Assembly (NCBI GenBank): GCA_963210315.1
Contig: OY723307.1
Span: forward strand, 124,001 to 188,000
Source of the DNA: Rhynchopus euleeides
Lineage: Eukaryota > Euglenozoa > Diplonemea > Diplonemida > Diplonemidae
Length of the DNA stretch: 64,000 nucleotides
Reading direction: 5' to 3'
Both the position numbers and the translations under genes were made by a program. This document shows, piece by piece, positions 43,985-53,056 of the stretch (position 1 is its first letter; each line of letters begins with the position of its first letter). Below the pieces are notes generated by a model. The model was not told the DNA's origin and did not search any database. It saw nothing but the letters and a program-made list of their open reading frames with translations.

Positions 43985-46923
43985 CTCCAGCAGACCACCC
44001 ACCCAGGAACCAGCCCAACGCCGCCCACACCATCCCCATACGAGTTCATCCTGAAAGAAAAGAAGCAAACCAACAAGGGCCGCCCCCGCATCAAGCAACA
44101 ACCACTGTCGAGCGAGATGAGGCTGATCATCATGGAGGCCACGCAGGAGGCTTTGGGGAACGCACTGTCGAGTTCGTACTGGACGGCTCTGCGCAGGAGC
44201 TACGAGAGGTACCGCGAGTTCAGAGAGGAGTGGTGCAGGGGGGAGGGCCGCACACTACGACACGAGGAGGGGATCACCCTGTGGATCACACACCTGCGGC
44301 TCAACGGACTGTCCGCCCCATCGGCGCTGCAATACCTGGGCAACATCATCGCGAGCCTGCGCCGCTTCGAGTCGTGGGAACAGGAAGGACACGTGCTACG
44401 GGATTTCAAGCGAAGCTTGTGCCGCAGCGGGGCATTGAAGCCAGCACAACAGGCGCACCCCGCGACTCAAGAACAGGCAGCACAGGCAGTGGCTCAGGAA
44501 CCGCGGCCGCTGGTGCGTCTGGCCGTCGCAATGATGTGGCACGGGGCGGCGAGAGCGTCGGATGTGCAACGATTGTCAACGCGGGACATCCAGACGGAAG
44601 CAAAGTCAGACCAGATCACCATCGTGTGGACCACCACGAAGTCGGACCCCTTCCAGCTGGGGAAGACAACGGGTATGTCACTGCCACCGGAGATGCTGAA
44701 GATCCTGCGGAGCCGTATGAAAGAGCTAAAGACAGAAGGGAGCCTGTTTCCCCCGAGCGTGACATACCGATGCATCGCGGCGGCGGTGAAAAGGGTGGAT
44801 GCCCGATTGACGCCGCACTCCCTCCGGAGGGGGGCCCTCCACCATCTGGCACGCAACGGGGTGCCAGTCGAGAAGCTGATGATGCTGTCGCGACATGCGA
44901 CCCCCGACGCGGTGTTTCGATACATACCAGCAGCAACGACACAGCGTGTGGCAGACACAGCGGCACTGTCCAAAGAACTGGCCAAGAACGCGTGAGACAC
45001 AGGGGACCAGAGTTTAGCACACATTTCCCGTACAAAAGGAGGCGAGACATCACACGTGAACTACGACGGTATGACTACCCGACAGGGGGCGGCGCAGCAG
45101 GGGTCGGTGGAGGAAAGGACGGTACCGGCGCGGGGCCCGGGCCGACTCACAACGATGACCCGACACGCGCAGGGGATCCAGCCGCACAGCCGAGAGAGCG
45201 CCCAAAGACATACCACAGGCCTCAGCTCTCCATCCAAGTATACCAACCTCCTGAAGAAAACGACAGCTCCGACGACACGGCGGACACCGACTCAGAACAC
45301 GGACCGGGCATAGACGCCGATCTCTACGGGGAGAGTGTCGGCGTGCACCACAAAGGACATATCGTGCGACCTGCCCATGAAAGGCAAGACCCATCTGAAG
45401 ACGACCGCCTTGCTCCGATCTGCGACACGCGCCTCAACCTGGCGCGACTCCGCGAGCTGGACTCCAACGAGGAACTGCGAGACGTGTTGGACCTCATTAC
45501 AGACCCCGAAGCCTTCAGAAATGCGTTGCTCCCCGGAGCACGCGACCACTTCAGGAACAAGTGGAGGATGATATCACGCCATACATTGAAACATGTCGAC
45601 GACCTCATCGCCTACGGCGTTATCGCTATAGCCTGTACTCATGCGATACTCACCTTACCAGCCTTTACCGTGCCGAAGAAGTCAGGGGGGACACGCTTCA
45701 TCGTCGACGCACGTACTCTGAACTCGTACATGGCGCGACCGCCAGACATGAGATTGGACGACATCCTGGAGGTGACGCGCCGCATCGCTGAGTCAACTTG
45801 GGTTGTGCTCGCTGACGCGAGGAGCTGGTTCTACCAGTTTCCGGTGGAGGAGGAGATCCAGCGCTACTTCGGAATCCGCTTCGGGGACAAGCGGGACGAA
45901 TTTGTGCCAGCGTTTCTGTCGGTGATGTGCATGGGGTGGTCACACTCACCAGCAATTGCCAACCGGAGTGCGAGGGTGCTCCTCCCTCCAAGAGACGGCA
46001 TCGTCTGGATAGACAATTTTGTGGTCACAGCCGAGACACTGGACGAGGTGCAGGCGAAGTACAGGGTCTTCCGCGAAAGGTGCGACTACGTCAACGCGAC
46101 CCTGAACCTCGACGATGCCGACCACGGGATGCCGACGCAACGTTTCTGCACGTTCGGGATCCAGTTTGACCTGGTGGAGCACAGATTCCGCATGGACCCT
46201 GCATGGGTGGCGAAGGTGGCACAGCGGGAGGAGCTGGCGGAGACGTTGGAGGGAACAACAACGCCGCGGAGGGCCTTCCGCATCTTCGGATCCATCGTCT
46301 GGCAGTCATACGTCATGCGCGCGCCACTGTGTTTCGCTCCCGCAATCCTCTCTTTCGTCCGGCGCCTAGGACGCCGGGCGCACGACAACAACGCGGCGTG
46401 GGATGTCAACACACGAGTGCCGAACTCAGTGATCCGGGAGACAGCAGCACGGATGGAGTTCATGCGCGATAACAATTGGCACCACCAGGCAGACCCAACA
46501 TCGCGGGCAACGCTGTGGTCCGACGCGTCATCGACGGAGTGGGCGGCGATACTCGAACTGGGAGAGGAGACGGTCACACAAGGGGTGTTCACCGGGGCAG
46601 ATCGGGATGCGCACATCTTCCTGAAGGAGGCCTTCGCCGTGTGGCAAGGGCTACGCATCATCAACTCACAGGACATCGCTGTGACGTGCAACATCGACAA
46701 CCTCCCCCTAGTATTTTGCATGCGGCGAGGGCACTGCGCGAATCACAGAGGCAACCTGCTACTGCAGCGCATATTCCTCGTGGCACGGACGAAGCGACTG
46801 CGGCTCAACCCCCAGTGGGTGCCAACCGACGAGCAGCGGGCTGACACCTACACGCGCGGAACACGAGCCGAACGGGCAATCCGCCTCGAGCCAGCACATA
46901 TACCAACACGCAGCACCACGTAA
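43981..46923 (+). CDS. Reverse transcriptase-RNase H frame of copy 2
   Basis: 980 codons, opening at a non-ATG codon that overlaps the end of gag. Residues 1 to about 340 are the out-of-phase reading of the recombinase gene and show no domain. RT spans about 540-760, with a conserved GGTRFIVDARTLNSY stretch, WFYQFPVEEEIQRYFGIRFG and the catalytic-region segment near residue 676. RNase H spans about 840-960 (LWSDASSTEW, CNIDNLPLVF). The element's RT copies its RNA in the cytoplasm or nucleus. Looks whole. How translation reaches this frame is not shown by the sequence. Confidence 0.82.
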   Translation: MTPADHPPRNQPNAAHTIPIRVHPERKEANQQGPPPHQATTTVERDEADHHGGHAGGFGERTVEFVLDGSAQELREVPRVQRGVVQGGGPHTTTRGGDHPVDHTPAAQRTVRPIGAAIPGQHHREPAPLRVVGTGRTRATGFQAKLVPQRGIEASTTGAPRDSRTGSTGSGSGTAAAGASGRRNDVARGGESVGCATIVNAGHPDGSKVRPDHHRVDHHEVGPLPAGEDNGYVTATGDAEDPAEPYERAKDRREPVSPERDIPMHRGGGEKGGCPIDAALPPEGGPPPSGTQRGASREADDAVATCDPRRGVSIHTSSNDTACGRHSGTVQRTGQERVRHRGPEFSTHFPYKRRRDITRELRRYDYPTGGGAAGVGGGKDGTGAGPGPTHNDDPTRAGDPAAQPRERPKTYHRPQLSIQVYQPPEENDSSDDTADTDSEHGPGIDADLYGESVGVHHKGHIVRPAHERQDPSEDDRLAPICDTRLNLARLRELDSNEELRDVLDLITDPEAFRNALLPGARDHFRNKWRMISRHTLKHVDDLIAYGVIAIACTHAILTLPAFTVPKKSGGTRFIVDARTLNSYMARPPDMRLDDILEVTRRIAESTWVVLADARSWFYQFPVEEEIQRYFGIRFGDKRDEFVPAFLSVMCMGWSHSPAIANRSARVLLPPRDGIVWIDNFVVTAETLDEVQAKYRVFRERCDYVNATLNLDDADHGMPTQRFCTFGIQFDLVEHRFRMDPAWVAKVAQREELAETLEGTTTPRRAFRIFGSIVWQSYVMRAPLCFAPAILSFVRRLGRRAHDNNAAWDVNTRVPNSVIRETAARMEFMRDNNWHHQADPTSRATLWSDASSTEWAAILELGEETVTQGVFTGADRDAHIFLKEAFAVWQGLRIINSQDIAVTCNIDNLPLVFCMRRGHCANHRGNLLLQRIFLVARTKRLRLNPQWVPTDEQRADTYTRGTRAERAIRLEPAHIPTRSTT
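44117..44995 (+). CDS. Tyrosine recombinase of copy 2
   Basis: 292 residues with the catalytic set Arg146, His234, Arg237, His260 and Tyr269, and an N-terminal helical domain. It lies inside the RT-RNase H frame in another phase. The frame is open upstream of this ATG and in phase with gag, so the true start is uncertain. Looks whole and matches the copy 1 protein. Confidence 0.88.
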   Translation: MRLIIMEATQEALGNALSSSYWTALRRSYERYREFREEWCRGEGRTLRHEEGITLWITHLRLNGLSAPSALQYLGNIIASLRRFESWEQEGHVLRDFKRSLCRSGALKPAQQAHPATQEQAAQAVAQEPRPLVRLAVAMMWHGAARASDVQRLSTRDIQTEAKSDQITIVWTTTKSDPFQLGKTTGMSLPPEMLKILRSRMKELKTEGSLFPPSVTYRCIAAAVKRVDARLTPHSLRRGALHHLARNGVPVEKLMMLSRHATPDAVFRYIPAATTQRVADTAALSKELAKNA

Positions 46924-46994
46924 CCCGCACTCGGCACCGTATGATTACATGACCAACCGGTGCACGAGCACGTCCCTCCGGAAGAGGGTCCTGG

Positions 46995-47067
46995 GTGTGG
47001 AAGCGTCAACGCATCAAACGAAGTATCAACAGTAGAGAAAGAGCGGCAGAGTTGAAGTGACACTTTT
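46995..47067 (+). repeat. B1 terminal repeat of copy 2
   Basis: Core 46995-47013 plus the about 54-bp B arm (as in 2837-2889 and 3004-3057), ending GTGACACTTTT. Confidence 0.85.
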
Positions 47068-47310
47068 GATTTGACAACTCCGGTTTGGTGTACCTCGATG
47101 AGCTTACCTTACCTTGTCGTCGGACACAACATATCATCGTTGTCCCAAACCCCGTAACCCACGTGAAGTGGATCATCTGAAGTGCAGAATGAGGTGGAGC
47201 AGGTGGAGCACGAAACATAAGTAAACCATAGCAAGAGAGGCCAGCAGCAGTCCCGAGTCCATCGCGTTCCTCGTAGCATTTCCCGTACCACACAGGTGTG
47301 TTATGTGCAA
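47064..47310 (+). repeat. 247-bp direct repeat T, copy 1
   Basis: Begins TTTTGATTTGACAACTCCGG and ends GTTATGTGCAA. It is identical or nearly so to 51563-51809. The pair brackets the decayed element between them. It contains no recognised gene. Whether it is a terminal repeat of that element or a separate repeat is unclear. Confidence 0.8.
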
Positions 47311-49519
47311 AATACTACGAGAAACACTTGGCCTCTATGCTGTGAGTGTTGCATTGGACGCTTCCACCCAGGACCCTTAGGACCCAAGGACTTAGGGACG
47401 CCGCGCGAACGGTCTACTATTGAAGTGATCAGGCTCCGTCGCCCATCGTATGCATCCCTCCGATGGTAATGTACCGCTTTCTACGTTGTCACGAGCACCT
47501 TGTACGGAAAACGATCGAACCTCACTCGCTGAGGGGATCCGCCTGCCTCGGCCGTGTGCCGCCGTCGTGTGGTCAGCCTCGTGATTCTTGGTGTGCCCTA
47601 TCGACAACATGCCTGTCTCTCCAGTTGCCGCACCCGGCGAGAGAGTTGATGCGTCTCAACCCGGCGAAACTAAGGGAGTAAAGGTTGCACACAGCCCCGC
47701 CTGTGCTGCAACCACCCGCTCTTGGCTGACCCCCGACGTCTGGTGCGTTTCCCACTCCGGGTATTTGAATCCTCACCCTGTACCTCTTCGGGATCCTCCA
47801 TCCCCTGGGGAACCCTTCCCCTCGAGGCTTCTTCACGTCTCCGACATATTGGTGTGTGCCCACATGACCCTTCTTCCTGACATCCTCGATGTCGTTTTGC
47901 ACCCCGGGCGATGCACTGAGACGGCCGTATCCAGGTAGTCAGTGGCCATGCCCAGCCCCTCAGCGTGACAGTCCTCTGGTGCGCTCCCAGCACCACCACC
48001 GCGACGCTCGTGCATATTCAGCCACCATGACCCGGCAGCTCTCGCCTGGGGACAGGGCTCGGCGGATCGAGAAATCACAGTCTGAAACTCGCCTCCCAGC
48101 TCCTCCGCAGCAGTCTACTGTCCGGCCGTCTTAAACTCTCGCCCTTCGGGAGCCCGGCCAACACCCGGTGATTTCCGGCGTGATCTCGATCGCTCTGTGG
48201 CTCTCTGTGTCCTCTCCGGTCTTCGCTGGCTGCGAGCGAGTTGCGGGGTGAAGCCCAACGCGCCTCTTCATGGCGCACTGGAGACGCTGCATGGAGTGCC
48301 CAGGGGTAGGTGTGAGAGGTGCCGGCCCTTCTGGGTGAAAGAGGGCGATCGCGCGCACTGTCGTCTCCTGAACTCCGCTCGAGCGGTGGACAACACGTTC
48401 CTGCGGCCCCCTTCCCACTGGGCTGATCCCCACTGTACCTGCCCCATCGCCCGCCTCGTAGACAGCGCATCAAACGGAGGCCCTGTGGCCCCACGTGGCG
48501 TCGATTCAGTGGTAACGCCCGGACTCAGTGTGGAGGGCGTATTTCCCGGTGCGTGAGGAAATTCGAGGCCCTGGAGGTGTGGGCATGCCAGAAGGATTCT
48601 CGGAGTCGCCTTCTTAATGAGAGAGGTGAGTCCCCGCGGACCGGAGCTTGTCGCACGCTGCAGTCGCTGTTCGGGCTTGTCGAGTAGGCTGCTGGGTACT
48701 CGGGAAGACTGGCCGACTGCCCCCCAACCTTGTGGAATGATCTCGGCCCGCTGCCATGGCTGCGGTTTCGGTGGACCCCCTCAGCGGCGGCACCGCTGAC
48801 ACAGGCGATGCGGACGCGTCTCTCAGTCGCTGCTTCTTTTGCTCCCCGAGCAGTGCAGCTTGGGAGAGCGTCTCGGCTGTGTTGGATACCTGATCTCTGT
48901 GTATGTCCCACGGCACCTCGCAGGTGTCCAGTCAGCAGCTCCCCTTCCCTGCATGGAACTGTGAGGTCGTACGTCTCAACACCGGGCCACAGACGCCCGG
49001 AACTCCCCCTGACCCCTGTGAATAATGCAGGCTTGAATGTGTGTCCCCCGGCAGGGAGACTATGCTTCGACGGAGTATGCCCCGCTTGGGGCGTGTGCGG
49101 GCATCCGCTTGACGCCGGGGTGCGCGTAGTCGGCATTCGCGCAGATAAGCTGGGCACGACAGACGTGCCGGCTTCTCGGGGGCGTGTCCGGGGGCGTTGC
49201 ATTGGTACACGAAAACTGTCGCCCTCGGAAAGCTCACGTCGCGTCACCGTGCTCGAGCTGGATCTGGCAGGCTGTGTGTGACAGGCCACCCTTCCGCCTT
49301 CAGGTGCCGTCGCTCGGGCAAAAAAGGTGTATTTCTCAATCAAGAGAGTACGCCCCTCACGATTGTGGCACGATTGTGTCTCCCCGGGTCAGGCTCGGTA
49401 TTCCAGTCGAAAGCGTAAATGCCCCTCGGCACTGTGCTGGGCGGGGTTGTGTCTCGGTCAGGAGAGGAGGTGCCCCTCAGGCAAAATCCTGCGTCTCGCG
49501 GTCGGGAGTGAGTGCCCCT

Positions 49520-50260
49520 CGGCAGGAATGTGTCTCGGCCAGGTGTCCCTCAGGCAGGGAATGTAATGTCTCGGCCCGGTGTCCCTCGGGCATGAATGTG
49601 CGTCTTGGCCAGGTGCCCCTCAGGCAGGGTGCCCCGTAGGCGGAAATGTATGTCGCGGCCAGATGCCCCTCAGGCAGGGTGCCCCGTAGGCGGAAATGTA
49701 TGTCTTGACCAGGTGCCCCTCGGGCAGGGTGCCTCGTAGGCGGAAGTGTATGTCTTGGCCAGGTGCCCCTCGGGCAGGGTGCCTCGTAGGCGGAAGTGTC
49801 TGTCTTGGCCAGGTGCCCCTCGGGCAGGGTGCCTCGTAGGCGGAAGTGTATGTCTTGGCCAGGTGCCCCTCGGGCAGGGTGCCTCGTAGGCGGAAGTGTA
49901 TGTCTTGGCCAGGTGCCCCTCGGGCAGGGTGCCTCGTAGGCGGAAGTGTATGTCTTGGCCAGGTGCCCCTCGGGCAGGGTGCCTCGTAGGCAGAGGTGTC
50001 TGTCTTGGCCAGGTGCCCCTCGGGCAGGGTGCCCCGTAGGCGGAAGTGTGTGTCTTGACCAGGTGCCCCTCGGGCAGGGTGCCTCGTAGGCGGAAATGTA
50101 TGTCTTGGCCAGGTGCTCCTCAGGCAGGGTGCCCCGCAAGCGTAAGCTGTAGGTATGTCGTGGCCAGGTGCCCCTCAGGCAGGTAATGTCTCGGCGAGAT
50201 GCCCCTCGGGCAGGAAAAATGCGTCTCGGCTAGGTGCCCCTCAGGCAGAAGTGGGTGTCT
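49520..50260. repeat. Minisatellite, about 60-bp unit
   Basis: About a dozen units combine CAGGTGCCCCTCGGGCAGGG, GCCTCGTAGGCGGAAGTG and TATGTCTTGGC. Each contains the tight hairpin TGCCC-CTC-GGGCA. The units are most regular at 49.6-50.1 kb and degenerate toward both ends. Confidence 0.85.
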
Positions 50261-50749
50261 CGGTCCGATGCTCCTCGGCAAGATCGTGTCTCGGTCAGGA
50301 AAGTAGGAGTTGGATATCACTGACGTCACTTTGCTGCATCAGTATCGACCCATTTATCAGCACCCGACTGTTGCTCTTGGTCCCGCCTTTGTCAGCGCCT
50401 CTGTGACGGAACCTCCAGCTGAAGTATGCGTTTGGAAACCTTGAGCGCGATCAAGCGTGAAGCAGGTTTTCGGCGAGGCGCGGTGATAGTCTCGATGGCT
50501 GATGGGAATGTCCTCAATCCGCTGCGGCCACGGGCGCAGCGCTGTCCCGCTGTCACGTTCATAAGCGGCGGAGGACCACCTTGAACACCACGGCGTCATC
50601 ATCCCCATCTTTTTGCGCCCCTCCTTCGTGCTGATCCCCCCGTGCACCTCGCCGTCATTTATTAGAACCAGTGCGTGGGGGTGTTGTTGTCCTCAACCGC
50701 GGCTTCGGCCCTCTTGAGACCTGACACGAGCATGGTGTGAGGGTCGTCT

Positions 50750-51430
50750 TCTCGGTCGGGATTTGGTGCCCCTCGGGCAAGATTGTGTATCTCTCGGTCG
50801 GGAGAGCGGGTGCCCCTCGGGCAAAATTTTTGTCTCGGTCAGGAGAACAGGTGCCCCTCGGGCGAGATGCTGCGTCTCTCGGTCGGGAGAGTGGGTGCCC
50901 CTCGGGCATAGTTTTGTCTCGGTCAGGATAACGGGTGCCCCTCGGGCAAAACTGCGTGTCTCTCGGTCGGGAGAGTGAGTGCCCCTCGGGCAGAATATTG
51001 TCTCGGTCAGGAGAACAGGTGCCCCTCGGGCGAGATGCTGCGTCTCTCGGTCGGGAGAGTGGATGCCCCTCGGGCAGAATATTGTCTCGGTCAGGAGAAC
51101 AGGTGCCCCTCGGGCAAGACTGCGTGTCTCTCGGTCGGGAGAGTGGGTGCCCCTCGGGCAAAATTTTTGTCTCGGTCAGGAGAACAGGTGCCCCTCGGGC
51201 GAGATGCTGCGTCTCTCGGTCGGGAGAGTGGGTGCCCCTCGGGCAGAATATTGTCTCGGTCAGGAGAACAGGTGCCCCTCGGGCAAAACTGCGTGTCTCT
51301 CGGTCGGGAGAGTGAGTGCCCCTCGGGCAGAATATTGTCTCGGTCAGGAAACCAGGTGCCCCTCGGGCAAGACTGCGTGTCTCTCGGTCAGGAGAGTGGG
51401 TGCCCCTCGGGCAGGGTAGAATGCTGCGTC
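50750..51430. repeat. Minisatellite, about 40- and 80-bp units
   Basis: Alternating units share the TGCCCCTCGGGCA hairpin, with GTCTCGGTCAGGAGAACAGG or a CTCTCGGTCGGGAGAGTG linker. They form an 80-90-bp higher-order period. It is clearly related to the array at 49520-50260 through the hairpin but has different linkers. Confidence 0.85.
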
Positions 51431-51562
51431 TCTCGGACGGTCAGATCGTGTGTCCCTCAGTCAGGAGAGGAGGTCTCGGTCGCTAAAAACGCGCCCCCTC
51501 GGGCAGAGTGGTTGTGTCATCGCTGTTGTGTCACACCAATTGCCTCTCGGGCGGTGTGTCTT

Positions 51563-51809
51563 TTTTGATTTGACAACTCCGGTTTGGTGTACCTCGATGA
51601 GCTTACCTTACCTTGTCGTCGGACACAACATATCATCGTTGTCCCAAACCCCGTAACCCACGTGAAGTGGATCATCTGAAGTGCAGAATGAGGTGGAGCA
51701 GGTGGAGCACGAAACATAAGTAAACCATAGCAAGAGAGGCCAGCAGCAGTCCCGAGTCCATCGCGTTCCTCGTAGCATTTCCCGTACCACACAGGTGTGT
51801 TATGTGCAA
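51563..51809 (+). repeat. 247-bp direct repeat T, copy 2
   Basis: Same as 47064-47310, in direct orientation. It runs straight into repeat S (51808-51907). Confidence 0.8.
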
Positions 51810-51907
51810 GAAAAAAAATGCGAGAGGAGAGGGTGGATGTGAGGAGGTCAAGAGGCCTTCAAATTTCAAAAGATACAGACACGGCAAAGGCACGGCAGGG
51901 AATACCC
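51808..51907 (+). repeat. 100-bp direct repeat S, copy 2
   Basis: Same as 41925-42024. It is followed by C-rich and G-rich low-complexity sequence instead of a core motif. Confidence 0.8.
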
Positions 51908-52126
51908 CCCCCTCCTCCCCCCTTCCCCCCTCCGAGAGGGGAGGAAAGGGGCAGCCCGCAGGGGGGGGTGGTGGTGGAGGTTGGGCGGAGGGGGGAGCGG
52001 GGGGGCTCTGCATTGGGGATGGGGCGTGTGTATTGGTGCCCCTGACGACCCCATATTGCGTAGTTTGTGCGTAGTGAAAAGGGGGGGGGGGTCTCATTTT
52101 TTGATTTACTCAGCCATTCTCTGTCT

Positions 52127-52333
52127 CTATGCCGGGACCCCAAACTCAAGGAGTTCTTGCTGTTCCGGGGTCAGTGAGGGTGCAGGCGCTTCAGGTGCTG
52201 CAGGTGCTGCAGGTTCTTCAGGTGCTGCAGCGCTGGCAGCCTTCGGTGCGGGTTTCGACGCAGTCTTTGCAGGTCTCTTTGGGGGTGCCCTTTGGCGCGG
52301 TGCCTGCTTCAGCTCGTCGGGTGGAAGCATCAA
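52127..52333 (-). CDS. Possible C-terminal exon, unknown protein
   Basis: An open minus-strand stretch encodes a basic Pro/Ala/Lys-rich segment (RQRAPPKRPAKTASKPAPK) followed by an acidic end, LTPEQQELLEFGVPA, and a stop. There is no ATG start; the upstream side falls in the tandem core repeats. It may join the stretch at 52414-52752 by splicing. Not recognised. Confidence 0.3.
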   Translation of the reverse strand: MMLPPDELKQAPRQRAPPKRPAKTASKPAPKAASAAAPEEPAAPAAPEAPAPSLTPEQQELLEFGVPA

Positions 52334-52418
52334 CGCATCATTAAGCGGTGCCTGCTTCAGCTCCTCCGGGTGGAAGCGTCAACGCATCATTAAGGAAGAA
52401 GGAAGCACAGTTGCTACG
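52321..52418. repeat. Tandem pair of core-motif units
   Basis: Two 49-bp near-identical units each carry GTGGAAGCRTCAACGCATCATTAAG (cores 52321-52337 and 52370-52386) plus GCGGTGCCTGCTTCAGCTC. The second continues into the same 33-bp arm as the fragment at 19839-19872. Confidence 0.75.
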
Positions 52419-52752
52419 CTTTTTTGCAGCTGCAGGAAACGACACCATACCCAACAACAATCCCCAGACCGTCGAGGGAGAGTGGGCGCCTGGATCCCGT
52501 GACACAGATCTCTAGTGCCGTTGTGATTCCCTCGGATAACGTCTCCTGGACGTTGGCAGCGGAGGTTGCCTGTGTGGCGGTGACCTCCGTATACCCCGCG
52601 GGATCCAGTGCCAGTAGCGCCTTCTTCAGCTTTTCGTCGACCCCTCGGCCGACGCTCTCCTTGATGTCAAGGGCCACCTTCAGGGTGGCACCTCGCATCG
52701 CCCTGAAGGCTGTGATCGTATCATCATTCACAATCTCGAGGGTGTTCTACGC
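52414..52752 (-). CDS. Possible internal exon, unknown protein
   Basis: About 105 codons with balanced composition and no repeat character: TITAFRAMRGATLKVALDI, then GRGVDEKLKKALLALDP, then SEGITTALEICVTG. It has no ATG. It begins just after an in-frame stop with a possible AG acceptor at about 52753, and may end at a GTATGG donor near 52453. The mixed helical character suggests real protein, but I do not recognise the family. Confidence 0.35.
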
Positions 52753-53056
52753 GGCTCCTGGAACTCACTTCCTTCTCAGGTGTTTCTGGGCATGGGGCAA
52801 CCTTGCCCAGGTGTTTCTGGAGTCCCGCCCCACATGTCGTGCGTTCTTTCGTACGGTGTATAGTGAGCTCTGGCAATAATTTTTTGCTCGGTCAGCGCAG
52901 TGCCTCCAGTCCTGTCTCAGTAGCCACACAGAAAGGGGGACCAAAAAAAACTGGGGGGGGACCAAAAAGCGAGACCCCCCCCCCCAGATTGCGTAGTTTG
53001 TGCGTAGTGAAAAAGGGGTAAATCAGGGGCACCAGTGTATGTTGATAACTTTTTTT

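Larger units (their letters stand above)
42105..47067 (+). mobile_element. Ngaro/PAT-like tyrosine-recombinase retrotransposon, copy 2
   Basis: Plus-strand counterpart of copy 1, nearly identical through ends and genes. The order is A1 (42105-42217), minisatellite leader, gag-like, recombinase overlapped by RT-RNase H, then B1 (46995-47067). Cores lie at 42199-42217 and 46995-47013. The coding part looks whole. The terminal A2-B2 unit seen in copy 1 is not present here; B1 is followed directly by repeat T. It is young, given its near identity to copy 1. Confidence 0.88.
47351..51560 (-). mobile_element. Decayed minisatellite-rich element, probable YR-retroelement relative
   Basis: Its left edge is a variant core (GCATTGGACGCTTCCACC, 47351-47368) followed by CAGGACCC, as at the 3' edge of copy 1. 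Two hairpin minisatellites occupy the right part, where the leader of a minus-strand element would lie. About 2 kb between them (47.4-49.4 kb) has short frames only and no domain I recognise. Repeat T flanks it. If coding once existed it is broken many times. Assignment rests on the core and the layout. Confidence 0.45.
52055..53013. mobile_element. Segment bracketed by 26-bp direct repeats with short inverted ends
   Basis: Identical 26-bp direct repeats (52055-52080 and 52988-53013, beginning ATTGCGTAGTTTG) flank a 907-bp segment. Its ends are imperfect inverted repeats (GGGGGGTCTC...TTTTTTG and CAAAAAGCGAGACCCCCC). The interior carries two gene-like stretches on the minus strand and a tandem pair of core motifs. 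It could be a transposed unit carrying captured host sequence, or a host gene region framed by chance. A 26-bp target duplication would be unusually long. Confidence 0.4.

Noticed and set aside
49520-51430. CRISPR array
   Set aside because: Units are contiguous minisatellite repeats with repeated linkers, not constant repeats with unique spacers, and there are no cas-like genes.
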